From positions 1 to 57,253 of the IMG/VR virus record IMGVR_UViG_3300021223_000017: a stretch of DNA of 57,253 nucleotides; one strand, given 5' to 3'. Under the pieces are notes generated by a model that worked only from the letters and a program-made list of their open reading frames with translations, made no database searches and had not been told where the DNA came from. Positions 16,514 to 25,662 of the stretch are shown one piece after another. Made by a program: the position numbers and the translations under genes. Within the stretch, counting starts at the first letter, position 1. The number at the start of each line of letters is the position of its first letter. Source of the DNA: a virus.

Positions 16514-19500
16514 CAGCGCCCCTTGATTGCGTTGTTGAGCTTGCCGCCCTGGCGAAGGTCTGCGTTGCGCAGTTGCTGGTATTTCTGTTCAACGAAGGTC
16601 GCCAGTTCCTTGCCGAACAAGTCATAGCCAGGGGCATCAGCCGAGGACGACGCGTTGCCGTCCCCATCGATATGCACCTCGACATTAATCTGCGTTCCGC
16701 CAACCCCGCCGCCCATGGACATAACGCCCAGCTTTCCGCTGGCAGTTCGGGTCAGCGGCATGATCGCCTCATCCCCTGCCTCGCCCATAACACCGGTCTT
16801 GCCGTTAGCCATGCCGAACGCCGTGGGCTTGCTGACGATGGAGTTGGTGAAGGCACCACCGTCGGCGAACATCTGCACGCCGCTCGACCAGGCGCCGCCC
16901 AAGGCTTGCGGAAAGTACGAGCCCGAGTAGCCACCCGCTGATGCGCCAAGATTTGACGAAGCGGCACCGGCAGATCCGGCCGCCAATCCGTTCCCACCAG
17001 CAGCGCTGCCACCGAAGTAGCTGACCGTTGCGCCCACCAGACTGCTCAGCAATGCCGAACTTGCCTGGCGCGTTGCAATGCGCGCCATGTCAGCCAGGAT
17101 CGACTTGGTGAAATCGGCAAACGAGAACTTGCCGCTGATGGCAAAGTTCGCAACAGCATCCTCCATGGAGCTGAAGGCATTACCGAACAGGGCTTTGGTC
17201 TGACCGGCGACGTTACGCGCCGAATCCAGATAGTTGGCCCAGGCCGATGTCGCGCCCTTCGTCCAATCGCCTTGGGCGTTTTCCACGTCGGCATAGTTCT
17301 GCCGGATCTGGTCAGTGGCAGCCTTGTTCGCGTCCGCGAGCGCCTGCGCTTTGCGCTTGAACTCTTCATCCGACATGTTCCGCGATGGGTCGGAGCGCTG
17401 GTTTTCCAGGTCCAGCGACTGCTGAGCGAACCGGTCTTGCTGGCTGTTCAGTTCACCGTTGAGTGCGTTCTGCCGATCGCCTTGGCCCACGCCGATAACT
17501 GCGCGCTGGCCGGCAAGCTCCAGGGCACGCTGTTGCTGCCCAAGTGCCTGGACGTACGACGTGATCGCCCTCTCCTGCTTCGCCAGCCGACCGGTCTCGC
17601 TGGTCGCCAACACTTCAAGCTGGCTATCTGCATCCTTCTGCGCCTTGACCATCCCTGCGCGAGCGTCAGCGATCTTCTGGTCAAGCTGGATGCTCTGGGC
17701 GGCAGTCGTGGACTTTTTGCCCTTGGTGGCCTCCAGCGCGGCGATCTCGGCCTCGTAGGCCGCGGTCACCTCGTCGCGTTCGTTACCGATCAGCGCTTCG
17801 CGCTTCAGGGCGTAATCCGATTGCGAGACCAGTCCTGCTTTCTGCGCCGCGTCCAGTTCCTTCTGGGTGTTTTTGTACTCGTTGACGATCCGGGCCAGGT
17901 TGTTCTTGGCGTCGTTGAAGCCCGTCAGGTCGACCTGGCCTGTAGCGGCTTTCGGGTCTTTGAACTTGGCGTTGATGTTTGAAATGTTTTTGTCGATTGC
18001 CGACTGGTCCAGCCGCGAATCCTTCGGGTCAACCTTGCGGATATCGTCGAGTTGCTTCTTGTAGTCCTTGAGAGCTTCGGTACGCTTCTGCTCGTTTGTC
18101 AATGCGGACTTGGTCAGCGCGTCTACTTTTTCCATCGAGGTGACGGCGGCGCGCTCTGCCTTGCCCTGATCGTCAAAATACTTTGTTCGCGCCTGGTCGG
18201 CGTCCCGTTGTAACTCCAGAAAACGAATCTGCCCCTCTATCTGTGTACGAACTTTGGGACTGACTTCCTGCGCGTTGAAACGCGTCCCACCCACATCGAA
18301 TGCATCGGAGCCGGTGAGCTTGGAACGCAAATCTTTGATCTGGTCATCGAAATTCTTTTGCCGACCAATATCACTGATCCCATCTAGAGCACCGCTTGCC
18401 GCGCTCTTGATGCCAAGCCAGGCTCGCTCCCACAGGTTCAAGTTGTCGAGCACCTGCCGGGATCGGGTTTGTACGGTGTCGGCGTAGGTGTCAGTCAGCA
18501 GCTTCGTAGCACCGATCTCGTCGCCCTGATCCTTGAGAGCAACGATTTGCGAATAAACCGAAGCGGTAAGAAAGTTGTACTGCTCGTTCAAAGATTTCGC
18601 CGCCGCTACAGGGTCTTCAGCGATCTTCACGAACTCGGCAATTGTCGACTCGATAGATTTGCCCGTGGCCTTTTCCATGGACAACGCCGCCTCGGCGATT
18701 TCCACGAAACTGCCACTCGCGAGCTTCCCGCTACCGGCCAACGTAGCCAGTACATCTGCAGCCGCCCCCGTAGTACCAACGACTGCGGAAACCTGACGCG
18801 CCATGTCGCTCAACTGGCCCGAAGTCGTTCCTGCAAAGTTGCCAGTAAGGATGAGAGCTTTGTTGAAGGCATCCGTTTCTTTGTTGCCGCTGTAGTACGC
18901 ATAAGCAAGACCGCCGATAGCGGCGGCGACCAAGCCAATCGGCGCCACCAAAGCCAGCAGGCTAGCCCCGGACGCGCCCGCTCCTACACCGATCTGGGTA
19001 ATCGCTCTTGCACCGCTCGCCCAGTCGCCCGAAGAAAGCGCATTCCCAAGTTGCATTACGTTTTGCTGGGCCGCGCGAGTACCGAGGCGCAGCTTGTCGA
19101 AACCGGAGCTGGTCTTTTCGAGCTTCGCGTAATCCTTGTCGATATTGCCCAGGGCTTTGTTGTAGTCCTCTTGGCTGATACGCCCAGCGTCCAGATGCTT
19201 GCCCAGTTGCTCGACCTGGGTGTCCAGCTTGGCGAGCGCGGCGCGTGCCGGGTCAATCGCCCCCAGCAGGCTGTTGAGGGCCTTCTGCTCATCCATCGCG
19301 GACTTGGCCAGAGCGATCTGCTGCTTATCGAGCTGAGCCGAGATCTTCGCGGCCTCGGCCTCGCCGTAGGCGCCAGTCTTCGTCAGCTTGGCGAGCGCGT
19401 CCCGCTGCTTTGCCAGGTCCTGCGTGGTCTTGGCGTTGGTGGAAAGCGATTTCTCCAGCGCCTGCATTTCGTTCATCAGGCTGACGGCGGATTGCTCGGC

Positions 19501-19593
19501 CCGGCCGCCGGCCTTCGCCATCTCATCCAGGCTCGTTTTGGCCTGGATTGCATCGGCCGAGTCGATCTTGACGCCGAGTTCTGCAATGTTCAT
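16513..19593 (-). CDS. Tape measure protein
   Basis: A 1026-aa protein with long coiled coils (about 50-180 and 480-800) and hydrophobic segments (around residues 205-235 and in the C-terminal third). Its C-terminus shows MFADGG...TAFGMANGKTGVMGEAGDEAIMPLTR, the signature of lambda H-like tape measures. Its length sets tail length. It starts 28 bases after the end of the frameshifted T extension, the usual order. Confidence 0.95.
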   Translation of the reverse strand: MNIAELGVKIDSADAIQAKTSLDEMAKAGGRAEQSAVSLMNEMQALEKSLSTNAKTTQDLAKQRDALAKLTKTGAYGEAEAAKISAQLDKQQIALAKSAMDEQKALNSLLGAIDPARAALAKLDTQVEQLGKHLDAGRISQEDYNKALGNIDKDYAKLEKTSSGFDKLRLGTRAAQQNVMQLGNALSSGDWASGARAITQIGVGAGASGASLLALVAPIGLVAAAIGGLAYAYYSGNKETDAFNKALILTGNFAGTTSGQLSDMARQVSAVVGTTGAAADVLATLAGSGKLASGSFVEIAEAALSMEKATGKSIESTIAEFVKIAEDPVAAAKSLNEQYNFLTASVYSQIVALKDQGDEIGATKLLTDTYADTVQTRSRQVLDNLNLWERAWLGIKSAASGALDGISDIGRQKNFDDQIKDLRSKLTGSDAFDVGGTRFNAQEVSPKVRTQIEGQIRFLELQRDADQARTKYFDDQGKAERAAVTSMEKVDALTKSALTNEQKRTEALKDYKKQLDDIRKVDPKDSRLDQSAIDKNISNINAKFKDPKAATGQVDLTGFNDAKNNLARIVNEYKNTQKELDAAQKAGLVSQSDYALKREALIGNERDEVTAAYEAEIAALEATKGKKSTTAAQSIQLDQKIADARAGMVKAQKDADSQLEVLATSETGRLAKQERAITSYVQALGQQQRALELAGQRAVIGVGQGDRQNALNGELNSQQDRFAQQSLDLENQRSDPSRNMSDEEFKRKAQALADANKAATDQIRQNYADVENAQGDWTKGATSAWANYLDSARNVAGQTKALFGNAFSSMEDAVANFAISGKFSFADFTKSILADMARIATRQASSALLSSLVGATVSYFGGSAAGGNGLAAGSAGAASSNLGASAGGYSGSYFPQALGGAWSSGVQMFADGGAFTNSIVSKPTAFGMANGKTGVMGEAGDEAIMPLTRTASGKLGVMSMGGGVGGTQINVEVHIDGDGNASSSADAPGYDLFGKELATFVEQKYQQLRNADLRQGGKLNNAIKGR

Positions 19594-19620
19594 CGACTCA
19601 CCTTGAATAAGTGCCCGTTG

Positions 19621-19944
19621 TTACGGGCTGTTTTCCCTTTCCTCCGCCATGACGCGCAGGGCTTCGCCTTCCAGCACCTGAAGGTCAGGGAAGATTTCAG
19701 CGAGTTTCTTTTTCTTGATGCCGAGGAACCCGGCCACGTCGCGGAGACAGGTGTAGTCGAGACCGATAGCGCCGCCAGCGCCCGCCCGCCACTGAGTCGA
19801 CATCCTGTTGAACAGGTAAAACGCCGGCCAGTTGCAGGGCCAGACTTCGAATGTTTCGTCGAGGTCCGAGAGTTCCAGGCCGTATGCCGCAAGCTTTTCA
19901 GCATCTGGCGCAGACTCGTAAAGAGCGCGTGCGACGCGTATCAG
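19621..19944 (-). CDS. Tail chaperone T-frame extension (made by -1 frameshift from G)
   Basis: This frame is open from inside the end of the G gene to a TAA at 19621 and adds 107 residues to give a 233-aa GT fusion. The residues after the shift run LIRVARALYES..., and the C-terminal half, from MSTQWRAGAGGAIGLDY, resembles DUF1799, the T-domain of lambda-like phages. An internal ATG at 19803 exists but lacks a ribosome site. Confidence 0.85.
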   Translation of the reverse strand: MIRVARALYESAPDAEKLAAYGLELSDLDETFEVWPCNWPAFYLFNRMSTQWRAGAGGAIGLDYTCLRDVAGFLGIKKKKLAEIFPDLQVLEGEALRVMAEERENSP

Positions 19945-20321
19945 TTTCCCGATCGGGCTTTGGCGTACGCATCCTCGTAGGCCGCGACAACAGCCTCGGT
20001 GGTGCCTTGGCAGGATTTCACCAGCGCCTTGATGCTTTCCTCGTCGAACTTGTCGTCGAACTCCCAGCCGACAACCAGATCCTTGATCTGCTGTGCCTGT
20101 TGCTCGGTATCGACAGTCACCACATCCGACAGAGAGGGGTTGTCGCCAAGGCGCTCAAAACCCTCTTTGCGGCGCTGGTTCCACTCGTCAAAAAGGGTGG
20201 CAAGATCAACACGATCGCGGTACTTGAAGGTGAATTCAACCTTCACAGGCGACTGGCCAACGATGGGGATCTTTACCGGCCCCTTGAATGTTGGGGCCTG
20301 GGCAATTTTGAACTTTGCCAT
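19941..20321 (-). CDS. Tail assembly chaperone G-like
   Basis: A 126-aa protein (MAKFKIAQAPTF...) located between the major tail protein and tape measure genes, the position of lambda G. Its last codons contain the slippery heptamer G-GGA-AAC followed at once by TGA. It prevents aggregation of the tape measure and recruits tail-tube subunits. Confidence 0.88.
   Translation of the reverse strand: MAKFKIAQAPTFKGPVKIPIVGQSPVKVEFTFKYRDRVDLATLFDEWNQRRKEGFERLGDNPSLSDVVTVDTEQQAQQIKDLVVGWEFDDKFDEESIKALVKSCQGTTEAVVAAYEDAYAKARSGN
19944..19950 (-). promoter_or_regulatory. Programmed -1 frameshift site GGGAAAC
   Basis: Read in the G frame the heptamer is G GGA AAC, a canonical X-XXY-YYZ slip site, directly followed by the stop codon TGA. 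Lambda uses GGGAAAG at the same place. Confidence 0.88.
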
Positions 20322-20323
20322 GA

Positions 20324-20995
20324 TCAGTTCCCGCCGGCGGCCGCAACAGGGGCGCGATACGCTGTGATTTCAGCGTTGATGGTGAAGCCGAAAGCAACGG
20401 CGGCACCTTCGTTGCGCACCAGGGTCGGGCTCTTGTTGAAGGACGGATAGCCGGCGTAGTAGATCGTTTTTCCGTTCGGCAGCGACATCCGCAGGATCCG
20501 CACTTCCTTCTCGCGGTCGGCCTTGTCGAGTTCGTCGTACCAGGCCAGGCTGTCGTCGTCTGCGAGCTGGAACGAGAAAGCCTGGGCGTTCTTGGTAGTT
20601 GGGATCTGCTTGTCTCGGCGCGCCTCGAGCGGTGCGTAGGTCCAGTACTGCTGCTCACCGCCGGACATCGAGTTGCCGATCACCTGGTTCACAGCAACCC
20701 AGCCGGTGACCTTTTTGGCAGTGCCGGCGCTGATGCCATCCGGAAAGAACGAAGTGTTCGAGGTGTCGATACCTTCCAGAGTGAAGGCACCCGCAGCGGC
20801 GGCAGAGACACGCACAGCCCGCTCGTTGATGTCTTCCCAGCCGGAAGCGACCAACAGGATGTCGCCATTAGCAAAACCGTTGGCAAGGGATGTGGCGACG
20901 CCCGGATTGGCGTTAGTAATGCTCGCGATCACCTTCGCAGCGGCGAAGCCAGTCGAGATCGCCAGTGTTGCCCCGTTGGGGAAGTAAACAGACAT
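20324..20995 (-). CDS. Major tail (tube) protein
   Basis: The start at 20995 (MSVYFPNG) has AGGA upstream; a longer start is unlikely. The 223-aa protein forms the tail tube: it sits between the tail-completion genes and the G chaperone, and its ATLAISTGFAAAK and GITA-like beta regions fit the lambda V/HK97 tube class. A terminator lies 20 bases upstream of its start. Confidence 0.85.
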   Translation of the reverse strand: MSVYFPNGATLAISTGFAAAKVIASITNANPGVATSLANGFANGDILLVASGWEDINERAVRVSAAAAGAFTLEGIDTSNTSFFPDGISAGTAKKVTGWVAVNQVIGNSMSGGEQQYWTYAPLEARRDKQIPTTKNAQAFSFQLADDDSLAWYDELDKADREKEVRILRMSLPNGKTIYYAGYPSFNKSPTLVRNEGAAVAFGFTINAEITAYRAPVAAAGGN

Positions 20996-21017
20996 GGGTT
21001 TTCCTCTTTGCAGAAAT

Positions 21018-21043
21018 GACAAAACCCGCACATGGCGGGTTTA
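21018..21043 (-). terminator. Intrinsic terminator before the tube gene
   Basis: AAACCCGC and GCGGGTTT pair around five bases; on the minus strand the stem is followed by TTTTGTCATT. Confidence 0.6.
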
Positions 21044-21068
21044 GGATTTGCCCAACGGGCGGGTTTCG

Positions 21069-21272
21069 CTATAGGTCGAGGTGCAACGAGACAGTACCAA
21101 TGACAGGATCCGGTACTGGCTCGCTTAAGGCATGGCAGCGGTAAACATTTACGTCGATCGCGAGAATGCCCACTCCTGTTGCAGTCTTAAATTTAGAAAA
21201 AGCCTCTTGGATTTTTACGGAAAGCTCGTTTTCGAGCGCCTTCTTTTGAAGTTCGATCTCGTGCAGTTCCAT
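21069..21272 (-). CDS. Small hypothetical protein (67 aa)
   Basis: The N-terminal half is a charged helix (MELHEIELQKKALENEL) and the rest is beta-like. It lies between the tail-terminator and tube genes and is preceded by GGAA. No family is recognised. Confidence 0.6.
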   Translation of the reverse strand: MELHEIELQKKALENELSVKIQEAFSKFKTATGVGILAIDVNVYRCHALSEPVPDPVIGTVSLHLDL

Positions 21273-21284
21273 GTGGCTTCCTAA

Positions 21285-21701
21285 TCAGGTGGTGTCGGAC
21301 CGATACGAGAACGACAGCGGCACGGTGTAGGCTGAATCCCCCGTGATGCCGGGTCCCTGGTCAACAGGTGTCATCGGCGTTACGACGAACCCGTTTTTGG
21401 TATCCCGCACGTAAAGCGGGAACAGGGAAGTCAGCTCATCCGCAATCGGATTGGTCTTGGTCTTGCCGGTGCCCGCCGGCGCGATGATGCTGACCTGAAA
21501 CACGCCGGTGTACAGCCGGTGATCTCCGCCGAGCGTGTTGCTCGCGGTGTCGCCCGGGATAGTGAAGGCTCGCAGGTAGGTCTCGCCCGCCGCCGGCGTG
21601 TAGGCCGTGTTCTCGAAGACGATCTTCAGCTTCTCCGACCTGGCAACGTTCCAGGCGATGAGCTTGGCCTCGTAGATTGAGGCGATGATTGCGTGACTCA
21701 T
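21285..21701 (-). CDS. Tail terminator protein (DUF4128-like)
   Basis: The 138-aa product (YEAKLIAWNVAR...FENTAYTPAAGETYLRAF) fits the DUF4128/gpU-like tail terminators that cap the tube and join it to the head. The position directly after the tail-completion gene (4-base overlap) agrees. Confidence 0.8.
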   Translation of the reverse strand: MSHAIIASIYEAKLIAWNVARSEKLKIVFENTAYTPAAGETYLRAFTIPGDTASNTLGGDHRLYTGVFQVSIIAPAGTGKTKTNPIADELTSLFPLYVRDTKNGFVVTPMTPVDQGPGITGDSAYTVPLSFSYRSDTT

Positions 21702-22294
21702 ACCTGGTTGTTCCTGATGGCCTCCAGCACGATCTGCTGAAAGCGAGCCACGGTTACCCGGACCATACCGCCGGGGGCCTGGGTCGAATGGCCAAACTCC
21801 AGCGGAATCGCGTAGGGCAAATTGTTGATGATGTAGGCCATCTGGCCGGCCGTGAAGTCGCTCATCGCGGCGACCAGCGCCGCAGTGGTTTCGGCGCCGC
21901 TCGGGTCCACTTCGTCGAAAGTGACGTTCTCGACCACGCCGAGCGATATGTGCCAGTTCGCCCGGAACCGGCCACCGACGTAGCCTTCTGGTGCCTTGAT
22001 GTCCATGCCGTCGTTGAGCTTGCGGCCTTTCTTCAGCCTACCGCCCTTCGTGAGGTTGGCCGGATCACTGCGCAGCGCGCTGTTGTGATTGTCGACGGCC
22101 TTGTTGTACTGGGTGGCCACTGCGTTCTGCGCCCAGATCTCCGGGTTACCCACGGGAGACATCCGAATCAGATTACTGCCGACCTCGATGATGATCTCGC
22201 GCACACTGGCGTCGATGGCTTCGCTGGTCTGGGCGGCGAACTCAGCCAGGCTCAGGGCAAAGCTGCCGGACTGCCCGGCGCCCGCCCGACTCAC
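21698..22294 (-). CDS. Tail completion / gp10-like protein
   Basis: A 198-aa protein starting at GTG and ending EFGHSTQAPGGMVRVTVARF, the hallmark C-terminus of HK97 gp10-like and gpZ-like proteins. It is coupled to both neighbours by four-base overlaps. Confidence 0.82.
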   Translation of the reverse strand: MSRAGAGQSGSFALSLAEFAAQTSEAIDASVREIIIEVGSNLIRMSPVGNPEIWAQNAVATQYNKAVDNHNSALRSDPANLTKGGRLKKGRKLNDGMDIKAPEGYVGGRFRANWHISLGVVENVTFDEVDPSGAETTAALVAAMSDFTAGQMAYIINNLPYAIPLEFGHSTQAPGGMVRVTVARFQQIVLEAIRNNQV

Positions 22295-22662
22295 GACCGC
22301 ACCTGCAGCTCATACAGGATCGGTGTGCCGGCAGGGTTGACCTCTTTCAGCTGCGGAACGATTGACCAGGTTCGGCCCTGTGCGACCACCTTGTCCAGCA
22401 GGCCCGGCACCCAAGCCAGTCCCTGCGCGGCGATCTTGAGTTTCTTGTCACCCTGCTTGATGAGGCTGTTGTTTTGGAATTCTTGGCCGGTGAAGTCGAG
22501 CAGGATGCCTTGGGCGATTTGCTCGACGGTTGCGCCTGGCATCTCGCCGCCCAACTCAGGGTCATACTCGCCCGGCTCCGTCTTGCTGATGGTCACAGGC
22601 TGGCCGAACTCTGTGATCATCTCCAGAGCCATCACGGCCATTTCATCGTAGAAGGTGGCCAT
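22291..22662 (-). CDS. Head closure / head-tail adaptor
   Basis: A 123-aa protein with segments typical of head-tail joining proteins: FGQPVTISKTEPGEYDPELG, LLDFTGQEF and RTWSIV. The order connector-closure-gp10-terminator is conserved in siphoviruses. Confidence 0.78.
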   Translation of the reverse strand: MATFYDEMAVMALEMITEFGQPVTISKTEPGEYDPELGGEMPGATVEQIAQGILLDFTGQEFQNNSLIKQGDKKLKIAAQGLAWVPGLLDKVVAQGRTWSIVPQLKEVNPAGTPILYELQVRS

Positions 22663-22679
22663 GGTGGTCTCCGTTGTGG

Positions 22680-23183
22680 CTATGCGCGTACTGAGAACAG
22701 ACCGCGCTTTTGTAGATAGTCGGCGAACTGTGTGGCGCTCGGCCGGTCAGGCGCCGCCGGCAGTAACCGGTTGCTGGTAGAGGGGATCGCCGCATACTGC
22801 CGCGTCACCGCCCCCTCAACACGATCCAGCAAGACGGCGCCTTTGCGCTTTTCCACCGGGTCGATATCGTCCTGATGGATCTCAGCAGCCAGGGCCATCT
22901 GCCCGTACTGGATCCGCGCCGGCAGATAGTTGTTCGGCTTGTTCTCGCGATCCAGCAGCACTTCCCGGCGCGGCCAGGACAGGCCCTGTTCGCTGTTGGT
23001 CTTGCGCCCTTTCCAGGTCATTCCATCCATCGCCAAGGCAGCCCGACGCAACAACGCTTCCTGTGCTGGAACGCCTTCGGGGATGACCACGCCGAACTTC
23101 ACGGCATACATGGCCAAGTCCTCGGCGCTCGCGTAGCTTTCGGCGTCAGGCTTGCCGGTGCCGTCCTCGATGATGAGTGTCAT
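22680..23183 (-). CDS. Head-tail connector (DnaT-like/Ad1 family)
   Basis: The sequence YASAEDLAMYAVKFG...RRAALAMDGMTWKGRKT...LSWPRREV is characteristic of the phage connector family often labelled DnaT-like. At 167 aa it is the standard length. It lies between capsid and closure genes; no replication role is expected. Confidence 0.82.
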   Translation of the reverse strand: MTLIIEDGTGKPDAESYASAEDLAMYAVKFGVVIPEGVPAQEALLRRAALAMDGMTWKGRKTNSEQGLSWPRREVLLDRENKPNNYLPARIQYGQMALAAEIHQDDIDPVEKRKGAVLLDRVEGAVTRQYAAIPSTSNRLLPAAPDRPSATQFADYLQKRGLFSVRA

Positions 23184-23242
23184 GCGTCAACTCGCTGGAA
23201 TGGTTTGTAGATTGGCCGCCGGATCACCGACAGCCAGCAGTA

Positions 23243-23827
23243 TTACTCCTTGGGCAACTCAGCGACGAGTTTTTCCAAGGATTCTTTCGAGGCATTGGCC
23301 CGGTACTGGACTTTGGCCTCATCGAGCTTTGCCTTGAGCGCCACGATTTCACCCGCCTCATCAGCCGGCGGCGCGAGGGCGGCTTTCTTCAGCGCCTCGA
23401 TCTCGCTGCGCAGTGCATCCACGGTAGAAATCAGGCCGTCACGCTCTTTGACAAGCTCGCCGATGGATACCTGGATGGATTCAAGCGCACCAAACAGACG
23501 GATTGCCAATTCACCAGTTTCTGGACGATTGATCTCCCCGGCTTCCAGGCCATCAGCCAAGAAGACGATTGCGCCATGTTCAGCGCGTAGACCTGCGATG
23601 ATTTTTTCCAGTTCGGCTTGATTGGTAGCGCCAACAACCTGTACCCGCGCGCCCTCCTTCACCGAAACATCGATGCCCGCCGTTTCATAGGCATCGACCA
23701 CCCGCGGCCAATTGCCAATCACCAGCACGCTGGTCACGCCAGCTTCCGGCTTATCGAAGTGTTCCGGGTTGCGGTAACGCTTATCCGGGTCGAACCCTTG
23801 AAGCTGGTTGCTGTAAGTCAGTTCCAT
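23243..23827 (-). CDS. Hypothetical head-region protein with C-terminal coiled coil
   Basis: The start at 23827 (MELTYSNQ) has GGAGA six bases upstream, whereas the longer frame has none. The 194-aa product has a mixed N-terminal domain and a coiled coil (about 120-170). It sits directly after the major capsid gene where decoration proteins often lie, but no family is recognised. Confidence 0.65.
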   Translation of the reverse strand: MELTYSNQLQGFDPDKRYRNPEHFDKPEAGVTSVLVIGNWPRVVDAYETAGIDVSVKEGARVQVVGATNQAELEKIIAGLRAEHGAIVFLADGLEAGEINRPETGELAIRLFGALESIQVSIGELVKERDGLISTVDALRSEIEALKKAALAPPADEAGEIVALKAKLDEAKVQYRANASKESLEKLVAELPKE

Positions 23828-23877
23828 GTTGCTCTCCAAGGCGGCCATTGCTGACCGCGCGGTGGACTGAAGGTTAA

Positions 23878-24840
23878 TTAGCCTTCGAGTGGAGGATTGG
23901 TCGTCAGCTTGATCATCACGCCGGCGGTGACTTTGTTGCTGCCCGCGTGCTTGACCCAGTTGGCAGCGGAGCCGACAGCGGCCAGGGTTGGGTTGGAGCC
24001 GCCGGTGGTGGCTTTCCAGCTGTAACCCAGCACGTCGATGTTCACAGTGCCTTCAGCGCGGTAACCGATGCTCAAGTTTTCCTCGTCGTTCACTTCGTAC
24101 GAGCGGAATCCTGGAGCCTGAGACTCGGTGATGGTCACAGCGTTTGGCAGCAGGCCGAAGATCACATCCATCGGCGCGGTGTCGGTCACCAGCACAGGCT
24201 TGCCGAGGGTGCCAGGCAGGCCACCGTAGATCACGACACCAGCTTCTTCGTAGATCTTGCTGGTGATAGCTTCGTCAACAATGTCGAAGTAGGCGCTGGA
24301 GTGCATGACCCACAGAGAGATACGGCCGAACTTGTCACCGAACTTGCGCATGCCGCGAGTCAGGGTCTTCTTGCCGTCGGTTTCGATGTTGGCCGAGACC
24401 ACCATTTCAGCGTTGGAGCCGATCGCGGCGCGCAGGCCGGCGGTGGCGTACTGGATGAAGCCTTCCAGGGTCGCGTCGGCAACGTCGGCGCCTACGATCT
24501 GGGAGAACTCCTCGACCGGACGACCGCGGCGCTTGAACGCCTCTTCGGTTGTTTGGTAAGGGCCGTACTTCCAAGGAGCCTTGACGCCGACAGCTTCGCC
24601 GGCGCTGATTTTCTTGGCAGTTACCTTGCCTTCGGAGTTGACGTCGCGGTGTTCCAGCGAGCCGTTCAGCTTGTAGAGGGCGCGCTTACGGAAGTCACCC
24701 TCGATCAGTTCGTTGTCCAGCACCATCGCGCCGTTGGACGATTCGTTAAACACGTCGAGGTTGTCCTGAACGCGCTCCAGGTATGCAGTTTGCGCCTCAT
24801 CGTTGTAGATGATCAGGTCGCTGTTAACGGTTGTAGCCAT
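23878..24840 (-). CDS. Major capsid protein
   Basis: A 320-aa protein following a scaffold gene. Motifs such as EEFSQIVGADVADATLEGFIQ, WVMHSSAYFDIVDEAI and GKPVLVTDTAP fit the major capsid 'gp13-like' group with the HK97 fold. A GGGG-type ribosome site precedes the ATG. Confidence 0.9.
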   Translation of the reverse strand: MATTVNSDLIIYNDEAQTAYLERVQDNLDVFNESSNGAMVLDNELIEGDFRKRALYKLNGSLEHRDVNSEGKVTAKKISAGEAVGVKAPWKYGPYQTTEEAFKRRGRPVEEFSQIVGADVADATLEGFIQYATAGLRAAIGSNAEMVVSANIETDGKKTLTRGMRKFGDKFGRISLWVMHSSAYFDIVDEAITSKIYEEAGVVIYGGLPGTLGKPVLVTDTAPMDVIFGLLPNAVTITESQAPGFRSYEVNDEENLSIGYRAEGTVNIDVLGYSWKATTGGSNPTLAAVGSAANWVKHAGSNKVTAGVMIKLTTNPPLEG

Positions 24841-24852
24841 GGGTGAATCCCC

Positions 24853-25581
24853 TTACTTGGGCAATGCGAGATATGCGGTTTGGCCGTGCTTGCGCTGGAA
24901 ATCGCGCTTCTGCTCGGAGGTCATTTCGGAGCGCTTGAATGCAGCCTTGCCGCCGCCCCCGCCCGGGGCAAATGTCCCTGAAGCCCTTGGCCACAGATGA
25001 GGTGCGCTTTCGCGCAGAGATTCCGCCCATTCGAGCGGGGTCAGAGGGGTTTTGCCGTCTTTACCGAGGATGGTCTGGCCAGACTCATCAACGGCGACTG
25101 CATCGCCATCTTCGTTCAGCGTGAACACGCCTTTGGCGCGCAGGATGATGTCGTCGGTTGCTTCCGGCAGTGCGCCGGCTTTCAGTGCTGCGCCACGTAC
25201 CGAGTCACCCAGGACTTTGCCCTGGAACTTGGCAGCGAAAGATTCGGCCTTCTCGGCGCGTTCGCTGATGGTCTTCAACTGCTTGTCGTAGTCACCACGC
25301 AGGCGCTCGGTGCGGCGGTTGAAGACTTCATCCACCTTGCCCTCGGTCAGCAGCTTGGTTTCTTCATCCTGTCCAGCACGAGTGAGCAAGCCTTTGACGG
25401 CGTCGATGTCGATGCCTTCAAACTGGGTTTCGAACTGGGTCAGCTTGCCGGTGGTGTCTTTGAGCTTGCCCAGCAACTCGGTATTCTTGGTTTTGAGGCC
25501 AGAAACGGATGCTTCAACGGCAGTCGCGATAGCGGCCTTGATTGCCGGGTTTTCCAGGTCGATTTCGTTTTCTTCTGCCAC
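24853..25581 (-). CDS. Capsid scaffold protein
   Basis: The start chosen is GTG at 25581 (AEENEIDLENP), preceded by AAGGGG; a TTG start further upstream lies in the terminator stem and is unlikely. The 242-aa protein is charged and helical, with a central coiled coil (about 40-120), and ends in a basic segment (SEMTSEQKRDFQRKHG). Scaffolds guide capsid assembly and are removed. Confidence 0.85.
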   Translation of the reverse strand: MAEENEIDLENPAIKAAIATAVEASVSGLKTKNTELLGKLKDTTGKLTQFETQFEGIDIDAVKGLLTRAGQDEETKLLTEGKVDEVFNRRTERLRGDYDKQLKTISERAEKAESFAAKFQGKVLGDSVRGAALKAGALPEATDDIILRAKGVFTLNEDGDAVAVDESGQTILGKDGKTPLTPLEWAESLRESAPHLWPRASGTFAPGGGGGKAAFKRSEMTSEQKRDFQRKHGQTAYLALPK

Positions 25582-25623
25582 GTTGATGCACCCCTTGGGT
25601 TTGTTCGCCCGCTTTGCAGGCAA

Positions 25624-25645
25624 TAAAAAACCGCCCGGAGGCGGC
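25624..25645 (-). terminator. Intrinsic terminator between head morphogenesis and scaffold genes
   Basis: CCGCC-CGGA-GGCGG forms a tetraloop hairpin, and the minus strand continues TTTTTTATTGCCTG. The same downstream bases follow the terminator at 11464. Confidence 0.75.
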
Positions 25646-25662
25646 TGATTGAATTTGTTCGG

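Noticed and set aside
19590-19904. A 104-codon minus-strand frame between tape measure and tail chaperone genes
   Set aside because: It is out of frame with the GT extension, composition is arginine/serine-rich as in shadow frames, and the overlapping T frame gives a recognised domain.
18469-19980. A 503-codon plus-strand frame opposite the tape measure gene
   Set aside because: It is a long antisense shadow in GC-rich DNA over the tape measure and chaperone genes; no domain is visible.
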